Shown here: positions 17,393 through 25,068 of the stretch, in pieces | Layout of the letters: the number at the start of each line of letters is the position of its first letter | Numbering within the stretch: the stretch's first letter is position 1 | Source of the DNA: an uncultured Sphingopyxis sp. | Lineage (GTDB): Bacteria > Pseudomonadota > Alphaproteobacteria > Sphingomonadales > Sphingomonadaceae | Assembly (NCBI RefSeq): GCF_900078365.1 | Contig: NZ_LT598653.1 | Span: 186,001-250,000, forward strand | Length of the DNA stretch: 64,000 bases | Direction of reading: 5' to 3' | Notes under the pieces: model-generated | What the model was told of the DNA's origin: nothing | What the model saw: the letters and a program-made list of their open reading frames with translations, nothing else | Databases searched by the model: none | Translations under genes and position numbers: made by a program

Positions 17393-18877
17393 ATGCCTCG
17401 CCACGGCGTATATCCGCGCGACATCGTTCCGCCGCGTTCCCAATATTCCGACGCCGGCCGCTTCGGCCGCATGTTCGGCGAATTGCCGCCCTTTGCCGCC
17501 GACACGCCCGACGTGCGCGCGGCGCTGATCGAGATCGGCAAGGCCGGGGGCATCATGGATGCCAAGGACAAGCTGAACAAGACCCCCGCCGAGCTGATCA
17601 CCGACCCGGCGCTGTCGGCGAAGAACAGCGACAACCCGAACCTGACCGCGGGCTTCACCTTCCTCGGCCAGTTCCTCGACCATGACATGACCTTCGACCC
17701 GACGTCGAGCCTCGAGCGGCAGGCCGATCCCGAACAGATCGCCAATTTCCGCACCCCGAGCTTCGGGCTCGACAATGTCTATGGCGCGGGGCCGGGCGGC
17801 AGCCCGCATCTCTATGACACGCAGGGCGGCAAGGGCGGCAAGTTCCTGCTCGAACCCACGGGCACCGCGGACAGGTTCGACCTGCCGCGCAACAGCCAGA
17901 ATGTCGCGCTGATCGCCGACCCGCGCGACGACGAGAATCTGATCATCGGCCAGCTTCAGGTCGCTTTCCTGAAGTTTCACAACGAGGTGGTCGACCATGT
18001 GAAGACCAAGATCAAGCTGACCGGATCGGACGAGATTTTCGCCGAGGCGCAGCGGATCGTGCGCTGGCACTATCAATGGATGATCGTCCATGAATTCCTG
18101 CGCAAGACGTGCGGCGACGCGGTGGTCGACGATGTGCTGGCAAACGGGCGCAAATATTATAGCTGGCGCAACGAGCCCTATATCCCGGTCGAATTCTCGG
18201 TCGCGGCCTATCGCTTCGGGCACAGCCAGGTGCGCCCCTCCTATCGCGCGAACTTCACCGGCGACGGCGGCAATCCTTTTTTCGGGATGATCTTTACCGC
18301 GACGCCGTCGGACCCGAACGATCCCGACGATCTGTCGGGCGGCTGCCGCGCGCCGCGGCGCTTCATCGACTGGCCGACCTTCTTCGATTTCGGCGACGGC
18401 AATGTGAAGCCGAACAAGAAGATCGACACGACGCTGTCGACCGCGCTGTTCCGCCTGCCGGGCTCGGTCGTGCCCAACCCCGATCCCAAGACCAACCCGG
18501 CGTCGCTGGCGCAGCGCAACCTGCTCCGCCACCTGACCTTCGCGCTGCCGTCGGGGCAGCGGGTCGCGCGCGCGATGCAGATGCCCATATTGTCGAAGGG
18601 CGACCTTGCCGACCTCAAGCCGCACGGCTTCGACGACCGCACGCCGCTCTGGTTCTATATATTGCGCGAGGCGCAGATCGTGGAGAATGGCGAACGGCTC
18701 GGCCCCGTCGGCGCGCGGATCGTGACCGAGGTCTTCCTCGGGCTGATCGAGGGCGACAAGGGCTCCTATCTGGCGCAGGACCCCGAATGGCAGCCTTTCC
18801 TGCCGACGGTCGATCCGTCGAAGAAGGGCGACGATTTCCGGATGATCGACCTGCTGCGCTACGCCAAGGTGGCGTGA
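17393..18877 (+). CDS. Animal-type haem peroxidase family protein
   Basis: 494 residues, ATG 17393 preceded by GAGGAG. It carries the full peroxidase-cyclooxygenase catalytic set: distal GQFLDHD with Asp96 and His97 (Asp is a haem ester site in myeloperoxidase), DPRDDE with catalytic Arg178 and ester-forming Glu181, and the proximal haem ligand His277 in AYRFGHSQV. These enzymes use H2O2 to oxidise halides or organics. No Sec or Tat signal is visible, so a cytosolic location or non-classical export is implied. It is a single gene, with no obvious partner, in a gap-flanked position; 17194-17392 has no gene. Confidence 0.92.
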   Translation: MPRHGVYPRDIVPPRSQYSDAGRFGRMFGELPPFAADTPDVRAALIEIGKAGGIMDAKDKLNKTPAELITDPALSAKNSDNPNLTAGFTFLGQFLDHDMTFDPTSSLERQADPEQIANFRTPSFGLDNVYGAGPGGSPHLYDTQGGKGGKFLLEPTGTADRFDLPRNSQNVALIADPRDDENLIIGQLQVAFLKFHNEVVDHVKTKIKLTGSDEIFAEAQRIVRWHYQWMIVHEFLRKTCGDAVVDDVLANGRKYYSWRNEPYIPVEFSVAAYRFGHSQVRPSYRANFTGDGGNPFFGMIFTATPSDPNDPDDLSGGCRAPRRFIDWPTFFDFGDGNVKPNKKIDTTLSTALFRLPGSVVPNPDPKTNPASLAQRNLLRHLTFALPSGQRVARAMQMPILSKGDLADLKPHGFDDRTPLWFYILREAQIVENGERLGPVGARIVTEVFLGLIEGDKGSYLAQDPEWQPFLPTVDPSKKGDDFRMIDLLRYAKVA

Positions 18878-18895
18878 GGAGAAGCCCTCTTCGCG

Positions 18896-18978
18896 CGTCA
18901 TTGCGAGGAGCGAAGCGACGTGGCAATCCAGAGCGGTGCAACGCCGCCCTGGATTGCTTCGCTTCGCTCGCAATGACG
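18896..18978. repeat. Palindromic repeat, GTCATTGCGAG family (copy 1)
   Basis: CGTCATTGCGAGGAGCGAAG pairs with CTTCGCTCGCAATGACG at the far end, with CAATCCAGAGCGG / CCGCCCTGGATTG inside. Lies between the convergent peroxidase and DUF1192 genes, where it could serve as a bidirectional terminator. Second copy at 21858. Confidence 0.85.
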
Positions 18979-18986
18979 GGGCTCTT

Positions 18987-19184
18987 CTACCCCTTCCTGA
19001 ACAGCGCCTCGGCGCTCGCCTTGAAGCCGCCGGCGGCGGCCTTGTGCGCCTTCACCCGTTCGATCTCGCGTTCGAGCCGGGCGATGCGTTCGTCGAGTTC
19101 GGCGACCGACAGCGGGTCGAGCGATTGGCGGGTCAGCGCGGCGAGCGCGTCGCCCTGGCGGCGGGGAAGGTCGTCATCGTCCAT
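18987..19184 (-). CDS. DUF1192 family protein
   Basis: 65 residues, ATG 19184 with AAGGA eight bases upstream. The core DPLSVAELDERIARLEREIERVKAHK is the DUF1192 signature: a short lead then an amphipathic, probably coiled-coil helix. The family is almost confined to alphaproteobacteria and its function is unknown. It is divergent from the quinone oxidoreductase gene at 19312, the usual neighbourhood of DUF1192 in this group. Confidence 0.88.
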   Translation of the reverse strand: MDDDDLPRRQGDALAALTRQSLDPLSVAELDERIARLEREIERVKAHKAAAGGFKASAEALFRKG

Positions 19185-19311
19185 GGCACGTCCTTTCTCT
19201 CGCTGGTCCCTGATATGTCGTTGATAAAGGCGCGCGACTGTTGACCCGTGTCGCCGCACTGTCAATAAGGCGGGGCAGGGGTGATGGAAACGGGACCAGT
19301 GGGGGATTGAA

Positions 19312-20313
19312 GTGACGAGCGTGCCAGCAGAAATGACCGCCATCGCGTTTCGCGAGCCGGGCGGGCCAGAGGTCTTGCAACCGGAGGTGCGGCCGGTGCC
19401 GCAGCCGGGCCCCGGCGAGGTGCTGATCCGCGTCGCCGCCGCGGGGGTGAACCGCCCCGACGTGCTGCAGCGCATGGGCTATTATCCGCCGCCGCCGGGC
19501 GCGTCGGACCTGCCGGGGCTGGAGATTGCGGGGACCATCGTCGCGGTCGGGCCGGGCGGCGATCCCGAACAATTGGGGCAGGCGGTGTGCGCGCTCGTCG
19601 CGGGCGGCGGCTATGCCGAATATTGCGTCGCGCCGTCGGGCAGCTGCCTTCCGGTGCCGAAGGGCTTTTCGATGGCGGAGGCCGCGGCGCTGCCCGAGAC
19701 CGTCTTCACCGTCTGGCACAATCTGTTCGAGCGCGGCTATGTGCGCGAGGGCGAGACGGTGCTCGTCCATGGCGGCACCAGCGGCATCGGCACCACCGCG
19801 ATCGGGCTGTGCAAGCTGTTCGACATCAAGGTCGTGGTGACCTGCGGCAGCGCCGATAAATGCGCCGCCGCGACGGCGCTCGGCGCCGATCTCGCCGTGG
19901 ACTATGCGTCGGAGGATTATGTCGAGGCGGTGAAGGCCTTCACCGGCGGTGCGGGCGTGAACGTCGTGCTCGATATGGTCGGCGGTGACTATGTGCCGCG
20001 CAACCTCGCCTGCCTCGCCGACGACGGCCGCCACGTCTCGATCGCCTTTCAGCGCGGCGCGAAGGCCCAGATCGACGTGCCCGAGGTGATGCGGCGCCGG
20101 CTGACGCTGACCGGATCGACGCTGCGCGCGCGCAGTAGCGAGTTCAAGGCGCTGCTCGCCGACGAGATTCACCGCACGCTATGGCCGCGCCTGTCCGAGG
20201 GCGCGTGGAAGCCCGCGATGGATCAGGCCTTCCCGCTCGCCGAGGCGGCGGCCGCGCATGCACGGATGCAGGCGGGCGCGCATGTGGGGAAGATCGTGCT
20301 GGAGGTCCGATGA
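19312..20313 (+). CDS. NAD(P)H-quinone oxidoreductase, zeta-crystallin/QOR type
   Basis: 333 residues from a GTG at 19312 (VTSVPAEMTAIAF); an ATG seven codons later is the alternative start. Medium-chain reductase fold: N-terminal GroES-like domain with AAGVNRPDVLQR, then the nucleotide-binding loop VHGGTSGIGTTAIGLCK at about 153-169, and RARSSEFKA later. There are no catalytic zinc ligands, as expected for the QOR branch (PIG3-like). It reduces quinones or enals with NADPH. The ATGA at its end couples it to the FkbM gene. Confidence 0.93.
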   Translation: MTSVPAEMTAIAFREPGGPEVLQPEVRPVPQPGPGEVLIRVAAAGVNRPDVLQRMGYYPPPPGASDLPGLEIAGTIVAVGPGGDPEQLGQAVCALVAGGGYAEYCVAPSGSCLPVPKGFSMAEAAALPETVFTVWHNLFERGYVREGETVLVHGGTSGIGTTAIGLCKLFDIKVVVTCGSADKCAAATALGADLAVDYASEDYVEAVKAFTGGAGVNVVLDMVGGDYVPRNLACLADDGRHVSIAFQRGAKAQIDVPEVMRRRLTLTGSTLRARSSEFKALLADEIHRTLWPRLSEGAWKPAMDQAFPLAEAAAAHARMQAGAHVGKIVLEVR

Positions 20314-21062
20314 TCGCGGCGATCCGGACTTTCCTGCGCCGCTTTATTTCGAATCCGCGTATTTATGGCTTGGCGCGCCAGGCGATGCTGGTCGGTCAAT
20401 ATATGCTGCGGCGTCCGGATGAGCCCGACCTGCTCGCCTTCGCGTGCCGGCGAGATCGACGGGGCCTGGCGGTAGACATCGGGGCGAACGGCGGACAGTC
20501 CGCCGTCGCGCTCGCGTTCATTCTCCCCGCGCACGAGATCATGTCCTTCGAACCGAATCCGGCGCTCTGGCCCGAACTCGATTTCGTGCGGCGATTGCTT
20601 GGGCCGCGCTTTTCCTATCGCAAGCTTGGTCTCGGAGACCGAAGGGCATCAATGGCGCTCTATGTGCCGCAAGTCGGCGACCTGCCCATCACCACGCGCG
20701 CCAGCCTCAGTCGCGAGGAGGCCGAGGCGCATTGTGCCAGGCTGGAGCGGGAGACGGCGCGCAAGGCAACGATCGCCGATCTTGCGGTCGATATCGTGCC
20801 GTTCGACGAACTCGGCATTGCCCCCGACGTCGTGAAGATCGACGTCGAAGGCTTCGAGCTCCAGGTGCTTCAGGGAATGCGCGCCACCTTGGCCGCCTCA
20901 CGGCCCATTCTCATGCTCGAGGCCAACGCCAACGATTCGGAGTGCCGAGCCTTCCTTTCGGCGCTCGGTTATCGCTTCGCCTATTTCGACCGCAAGCAGC
21001 GCATATTCGTCGAGGAACGCCCCGAGGGGGCCGGGAACTGGTTTGCCCTGCCCGATTGCTAG
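20310..21062 (+). CDS. FkbM family SAM-dependent methyltransferase
   Basis: 250 residues. The ATG at 20310 overlaps the previous stop by 4 bases (ATGA), implying translational coupling. SAM-binding motif I is AVDIGANGGQSA (55-66), followed by SFEPNP, and the FkbM hallmark DVVKIDVEGFELQVLQGM lies near 180. These enzymes O-methylate sugars or small molecules, often in surface polysaccharide pathways; no such pathway genes are nearby, so substrate is unknown. A strong hairpin follows the gene. Confidence 0.9.
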   Translation: MIAAIRTFLRRFISNPRIYGLARQAMLVGQYMLRRPDEPDLLAFACRRDRRGLAVDIGANGGQSAVALAFILPAHEIMSFEPNPALWPELDFVRRLLGPRFSYRKLGLGDRRASMALYVPQVGDLPITTRASLSREEAEAHCARLERETARKATIADLAVDIVPFDELGIAPDVVKIDVEGFELQVLQGMRATLAASRPILMLEANANDSECRAFLSALGYRFAYFDRKQRIFVEERPEGAGNWFALPDC

Positions 21063-21121
21063 GGACAGGATAGAAGGCTTGCCCGCTGCCGCATTCCGGC
21101 ATATATCCGCCGCCAATGTCC

Positions 21122-21152
21122 GGCCGCCCCGCGAGGGGCGGCCCTTATTATT
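21122..21152 (+). terminator. Rho-independent terminator after the QOR-FkbM operon
   Basis: Perfect 9-bp stem GGCCGCCCC-GCGA-GGGGCGGCC with a 4-base loop, followed by CTTATTATTT. It lies 60 bases past the FkbM stop and 30 bases before the trcR start, so it could also act as a leader attenuator, but simple termination is the easier reading. Confidence 0.8.
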
Positions 21153-21172
21153 TGCGCTTTTGGAGAGCAGTC

Positions 21173-21835
21173 ATGGCCAATGCCAATCCGACCCCGCTGA
21201 TGCCGCATGCGACCGCCGCCTGGCTGGTCGACAACACCGGTCTCACCTTCGGCCAGATCGCCGAGTTTTGCGGCATTCACATCCTCGAAGTGCAGGCGAT
21301 CGCCGACGAGACCGCCGCGACCAAATATACCGGCCGCGATCCCGTCCGCGCGCACGAACTGACGATGGAAGAGATCGAGAAGGGCCAGAAGGACCCCGAT
21401 TACAAGCTCAAGATGAGCGCGCAGGGGCAGGACGTGATTCGCCGCACCCGCGGCCCGCGCTACACGCCGGTCAGCAAGCGCCAGGACAAGCCCGACGGCA
21501 TCGCGTGGATCCTGAAGAACCATCCCGAAGTGTCGGACGGTGCGATCGGCAAGCTGATCGGCACCACGCGCAACACGATCGGCGCGATCCGCGACCGCAG
21601 CCATTGGAACAGCGCGAACATCGTTCCCAAGGACCCGGTCACGCTCGGCCTCTGCTCGCAGCGCGAACTCGACGCGCTCGTCGCAAAGGCGGCGAAGAAG
21701 GCGGGGATCAAGGCGCCCGAGGACAGCCGTTTCGAAGGCGACCGCGAAGCCCTGCTCGAAGAGCTGCGCGCCGAACGCACCGCGGCCGCCGAAGCGCGCG
21801 CCGCCGAAGAGGCCGAAACCGGCGGCGAAGCCTGA
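21173..21835 (+). CDS. trcR: DUF1013 family cell-cycle transcriptional regulator TrcR
   Basis: 220 residues from ATG 21173 (TGGAGAG upstream). It matches the alphaproteobacterial DUF1013 family throughout: LMPHATAAWLVDNTGLTFGQIAEFCGIHILEVQAIADE, then HELTMEEIEKGQKDP, and a second segment HPEVSDGAIGKLIGTTRNTIGAIRDRSHWN that looks like a helix-turn-helix. The C-terminus is a charged Ala/Glu-rich tail. The family includes TrcR, an RNA-polymerase-associated regulator in Caulobacter. Normally a stand-alone gene, as here. Confidence 0.9.
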   Translation: MANANPTPLMPHATAAWLVDNTGLTFGQIAEFCGIHILEVQAIADETAATKYTGRDPVRAHELTMEEIEKGQKDPDYKLKMSAQGQDVIRRTRGPRYTPVSKRQDKPDGIAWILKNHPEVSDGAIGKLIGTTRNTIGAIRDRSHWNSANIVPKDPVTLGLCSQRELDALVAKAAKKAGIKAPEDSRFEGDREALLEELRAERTAAAEARAAEEAETGGEA

Positions 21836-21857
21836 CGCCGGGAATGCCGCTGCTTTC

Positions 21858-21951
21858 CGTCATTGCGAGCAAAGCGAAGCAATCTCCAGCTATCAGTATC
21901 GAGGCCGATGGCTGGGGATTGCCGCGTCGCCTTCGGCTCCTCGCAATGACG
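21858..21951. repeat. Palindromic repeat, GTCATTGCGAG family (copy 2)
   Basis: CGTCATTGCGAGCAAAGCGAAGC at the left pairs with CCTTCGGCTCCTCGCAATGACG at the right; the interior CAATCTCCAGC / GCTGGGGATTG also pairs. Lies between trcR and the MBL hydrolase, both on the plus strand. Confidence 0.85.
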
Positions 21952-21964
21952 AAAGGGAGATAGG

Positions 21965-23101
21965 ATGGCGAATGGCGACGAGGACCATATCCCGGCGGCC
22001 AGCGGTTCGCCGGATGCCTCGCTGACCCAGGACGATAGCTTTACCGCGACGAGCCACGCGGGCCTGACCTATCCGTGGGGCGAGGCGGCGCCGGGGGCGG
22101 GCGAGACGATCCGCATCGCCGACGGGATCAGCTGGGCGCGCATTCCGATGCCGGGGTCGCTCGGTCATATCAACAGCTGGCTGCTCGACGACGCCGACGA
22201 CCGGGGGGATGGCGTCGCGGTGGTCGACACCGGCATCTGCCTGACCATGTGCTCGGACGCGTGGAAGGCGCTCTACGCGGGCGCGCTCAAGGACAAGCGC
22301 ATCACGCGCGTCGTCGGCACGCACCTGCACCCCGATCATATCGGCCTCGCCGGCTGGATCGCGAAGAAACGGGGCGTGAAGCTTTGGATGACGCGCGGCG
22401 AGATGCTGACCGCGCGCGCGATCGTCGCCGATTCCGCCGACGCTGCGCCCGACGAAGTGCTGGCGCAGTCGCGCGCGGCGGGCTGGGACGAGACCGCGAT
22501 CGAGGCGCAGCGGGCGCGTGGCTGGAACATGTTCGAGCGCATGATCTTCGCGCTGCCGCGCTCCTATGTGCGGATCGCCGACGGCGAGATACTCGACATG
22601 GGCGCGCACCGCTGGCGCGTCGTCACCGGATCGGGGCACAGCCCCGAACATGCGTGCCTGTGGAACGAGAAAGAGGGCGTGCTGGTGTCGGGCGACCAGG
22701 TGCTGCCGCGGATCAGCTCGAACGTCTCGGTCAACATCACCGAGCCCGACGCCGATCCGCTCGGCGAATGGCTCGCGTCGATCGACAAATTGCTCGGCGT
22801 CGTGCCCGCCGACGTCACGGTTTGCCCCGCGCATGGCGAGCCGTTCCGGGGGCTGCACGTCCGCCTGATGGCGCTGCGCGACGAGCATCGCATGCGGCTC
22901 TACAATCTTGCCGAGGCGGCGGCGAAGGCGCCGATGCGCGCGGTCGACAGTTTTCCTTTGCTCTTCAACCGCCCGATCGGCGAGCATAACCGCGGCCTCG
23001 CGACGGGCGAGGCGCTCGCGCATCTGAAGCGGCTCGAGGTCGAGGGGCGCGTGAAGCGCGAGGAGCGCGACGGCGTGTGGTGGTATCACGGGGTGGCGTG
23101 A
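21965..23101 (+). CDS. MBL-fold metallo-hydrolase
   Basis: 378 residues. Metal site intact: THLHPDHIG with His120, His122, Asp124 and His125; GHSPEH (third His); LVSGDQVLP (bridging Asp); and CPAHGEP (last His). Unlike single-domain hydrolases it has a ~50-residue N-terminal extension and a C-terminal winged-helix-like tail (GEALAHLKRLEVEGRVKREERDGVWWYHG), a layout seen in LACTB2/RNase-like and glyoxalase II-related hydrolases. The large insertion between the second and third metal motifs is helical. Substrate not evident. Confidence 0.9.
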   Translation: MANGDEDHIPAASGSPDASLTQDDSFTATSHAGLTYPWGEAAPGAGETIRIADGISWARIPMPGSLGHINSWLLDDADDRGDGVAVVDTGICLTMCSDAWKALYAGALKDKRITRVVGTHLHPDHIGLAGWIAKKRGVKLWMTRGEMLTARAIVADSADAAPDEVLAQSRAAGWDETAIEAQRARGWNMFERMIFALPRSYVRIADGEILDMGAHRWRVVTGSGHSPEHACLWNEKEGVLVSGDQVLPRISSNVSVNITEPDADPLGEWLASIDKLLGVVPADVTVCPAHGEPFRGLHVRLMALRDEHRMRLYNLAEAAAKAPMRAVDSFPLLFNRPIGEHNRGLATGEALAHLKRLEVEGRVKREERDGVWWYHGVA

Positions 23102-23158
23102 GGCTGCTTGCCTGACGTCGGCTTTGGGGTGAGAGCGGACGTTGGCTCAATCTACTCC

Positions 23159-23238
23159 GTCATCCCGGGCTTGACCCGGGATCCCGCTTTTCTAACACCT
23201 AGGTTCAAGCGGGACCCCGGATCAAGTCCGGGGTGACG
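23159..23238. repeat. Palindromic intergenic repeat, GTCATCCCGG family (copy 2)
   Basis: CGTCATCCCGGGCTTGACCC to GATCAAGTCCGGGGTGACG, with inner GGATCCCGCTTT / AGCGGGACCCC. Located between the convergent MBL gene and the small membrane protein gene, a likely bidirectional terminator. Confidence 0.85.
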
Positions 23239-23281
23239 ATGAAGGGCGGGCCGGGTCCGGCCGAAACCCGCCGCGCTCGGT

Positions 23282-23557
23282 TTATCGCGGCCTTTGCATG
23301 ATCCAGCTGAACGCCATCGCGTTGAAGATGGTGTAGAGGCCATAGAGCATCAGCGCGGCGAACCAGTTGCGCGTCGCGATCGCCATCGCGCCGACGAGCA
23401 GCAGGAACTCGAAGATGTAGGTGATGTTCGGCCCGACCTTTTCCGCCAGCGGCTTCACCATCTGCTGGATCAGCGGATCGTCGCTTTCCATGAAGGCGCG
23501 GTGCATCGCGAAATTGCCGATGCCGGCGCAGAAAATGGCGATAAGCGCAACAACCAT
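23282..23557 (-). CDS. Small membrane protein, unknown
   Basis: 91 residues, ATG 23557. Three hydrophobic segments: about 2-17 (VVALIAIFCAGIGNFAM), 46-64 (ITYIFEFLLLVGAMAIA) and 67-86 (WFAALMLYGLYTIFNAMAF). The intervening MESDDPLIQQMVKPLAEKVGP looks like a conserved soluble loop. No family name recognised. Divergent from the DUF481 gene with a 124-base gap. Confidence 0.72.
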   Translation of the reverse strand: MVVALIAIFCAGIGNFAMHRAFMESDDPLIQQMVKPLAEKVGPNITYIFEFLLLVGAMAIATRNWFAALMLYGLYTIFNAMAFSWIMQRPR

Positions 23558-23681
23558 AGGTTTGCAAATGGGGCAGCCGGGGTGGAAATGCCAGAAACTT
23601 TCGGGCTATAGGGGCGCATCGTCCGCGCGCCGGCCCCGCGCGACCGATCGAACGAACCCGGCTTCCGCCCCCGCAAGAAGG

Positions 23682-24887
23682 ATGTCTTCGGTGACCTCTC
23701 TCCCCCGCCTGGCCGCGCTTTGCCTGCCCCTCGCGCTCGCCGCCGTGCCCGCGCACGCCGCGCAGGAGCCGGCCGATCCGCCGCAGCCGGACGTGCTGGA
23801 GATCAATCCCGTGCTCGTCGATCCGGTGGTGGCAGGCCCGCTTCCGGTCGTGCTCGTGCCGCCCGATCCGCCGCTGCCCGACGCGGTGCGCGCCATGATC
23901 AATGCCGCCTTCGCGAGCGGCAATAATGACGATGTCGAAGCGGTCGCCAAATTCGCGCGGCAGACCCATCCGTCCAACATCGGCGAAATCGACGCGCTGC
24001 TCGCCTATTATCGCAGCGGCCATCCGCCGGACGCCCCGTTCGATCCGGTGCGCGAGATGCTCGCCGCCGCCATGGCGAGCGGCCGGGATGCCGATGTCGA
24101 GGCGGTGGCGAAGCTAGCCAAGGCCACGACGCCGGAGGACGCCGACGAAATCGAGGAGCAGGTCGTCGCCTATCGCGCCGAACGGCAGCGGTTGAAGGAC
24201 GAAGCGGCGGCGGCCGCGCGCGCGAAGCTGGCGGCGGCGAAATTCTGGGAGAATTGGAAAGGCGAGGGGCAGATCGGCGCGTCGCAGAGCAGCGGCAACA
24301 CCAGCTCGGCGGGCCTCAGCGCGGGACTTTCGCTCGCGCGCAAGGGGATAGACTGGACCCACAAGCTGCGCGCGCAGGCCGATTACCAGCGCACGAACGG
24401 CGCGACGTCGGTCGAACGCTATCTGGCCGAGCTCGAGCCGCAATACCGGATCGACGAGCGCACCTTTGCCTATGGCCTTACGCGCTGGGAACATGACCGG
24501 ATCCTGGGTTACGACACGCGCTGGAACCTGTCGGGCGGGCTCGGCTACAAGGTGGTCGACAACAAGAAGATGACGCTCAGCCTGAAGGGCGGGCCGGCGT
24601 TCCGCCAGACCGACTTCGTCGACGGCACCAACGACACCGAACTGACTGCGCTCGCCGGCCTCGATTTCGGCTGGCAATTGTCGCCGACGCTGCGGCTGAC
24701 GCAGGTCGCATCGACAATCATCGGCGAATCCAATGGCTCGACCAGCTCGCAGACCGCGCTCAACGCCAAGCTGACCGGCGCGCTGTCGGCGCGAATCGCC
24801 TATTCGGCGCAGATCGACACCAGCCCGCCGCCGGGGATCGAAAGCGTCGATACGCAGACGCGGTTTACATTGGTTTACGGGTTTTAG
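23682..24887 (+). CDS. DUF481 (YdiY-like) outer-membrane-type protein with duplicated N-terminal motif
   Basis: 401 residues, ATG 23682 (AAGAAGG upstream), Sec signal ending AVPAHA. The N-terminal half has two tandem copies of a ~50-residue helical unit, easiest seen as AMINAAFASGNNDDVEAVAKFA and EMLAAAMASGRDADVEAVAKLA. A short coiled coil (AERQRLKDEAAAAARAKL) leads into a C-terminal beta-rich domain of about 200 residues that matches DUF481: GEGQIGASQSSGNTSSAGLSAG at its start and alternating strands ending in FTLVYGF, an aromatic C-terminal Phe typical of outer-membrane beta barrels. Function unknown. Confidence 0.85.
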   Translation: MSSVTSLPRLAALCLPLALAAVPAHAAQEPADPPQPDVLEINPVLVDPVVAGPLPVVLVPPDPPLPDAVRAMINAAFASGNNDDVEAVAKFARQTHPSNIGEIDALLAYYRSGHPPDAPFDPVREMLAAAMASGRDADVEAVAKLAKATTPEDADEIEEQVVAYRAERQRLKDEAAAAARAKLAAAKFWENWKGEGQIGASQSSGNTSSAGLSAGLSLARKGIDWTHKLRAQADYQRTNGATSVERYLAELEPQYRIDERTFAYGLTRWEHDRILGYDTRWNLSGGLGYKVVDNKKMTLSLKGGPAFRQTDFVDGTNDTELTALAGLDFGWQLSPTLRLTQVASTIIGESNGSTSSQTALNAKLTGALSARIAYSAQIDTSPPPGIESVDTQTRFTLVYGF

Positions 24888-24915
24888 GGGCTGATCGTCT
24901 TTGGCTGAATAAGAC

Positions 24916-25001
24916 GTGTGCTCCCGCGAAGGCGGGAGCCCATCTCCGGTTCGTGCCGTCTTGAACCGGCGGGAGATGGGTCCCCGCCTTCGCGGGGACA
25001 C
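24916..25001. repeat. Palindromic repeat with GCGAAGGCGGG core (GIY-YIG element family)
   Basis: GTGTGCTCCCGCGAAGGCGGG at the left pairs with CCCGCCTTCGCGGGGACAC at the right, and CCCATCTCC / GGAGATGGG pairs inside. The core is the same as in the arms of the GIY-YIG element at 30835-31198 but no gene is enclosed. Lies between convergent DUF481 and M20 genes. Confidence 0.85.
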
Positions 25002-25068
25002 AGGAATTTTCAGATGCCGCGGTCAAAGACGATCATGCTCCAGGGGCGCGACAGGGAGGATCGGCTGT

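Noticed and set aside
21122..21152. Riboswitch or attenuator ahead of trcR
   Set aside because: A simple perfect hairpin with a T-rich tail after the preceding operon is adequately explained as a terminator; no aptamer-like structure precedes it.
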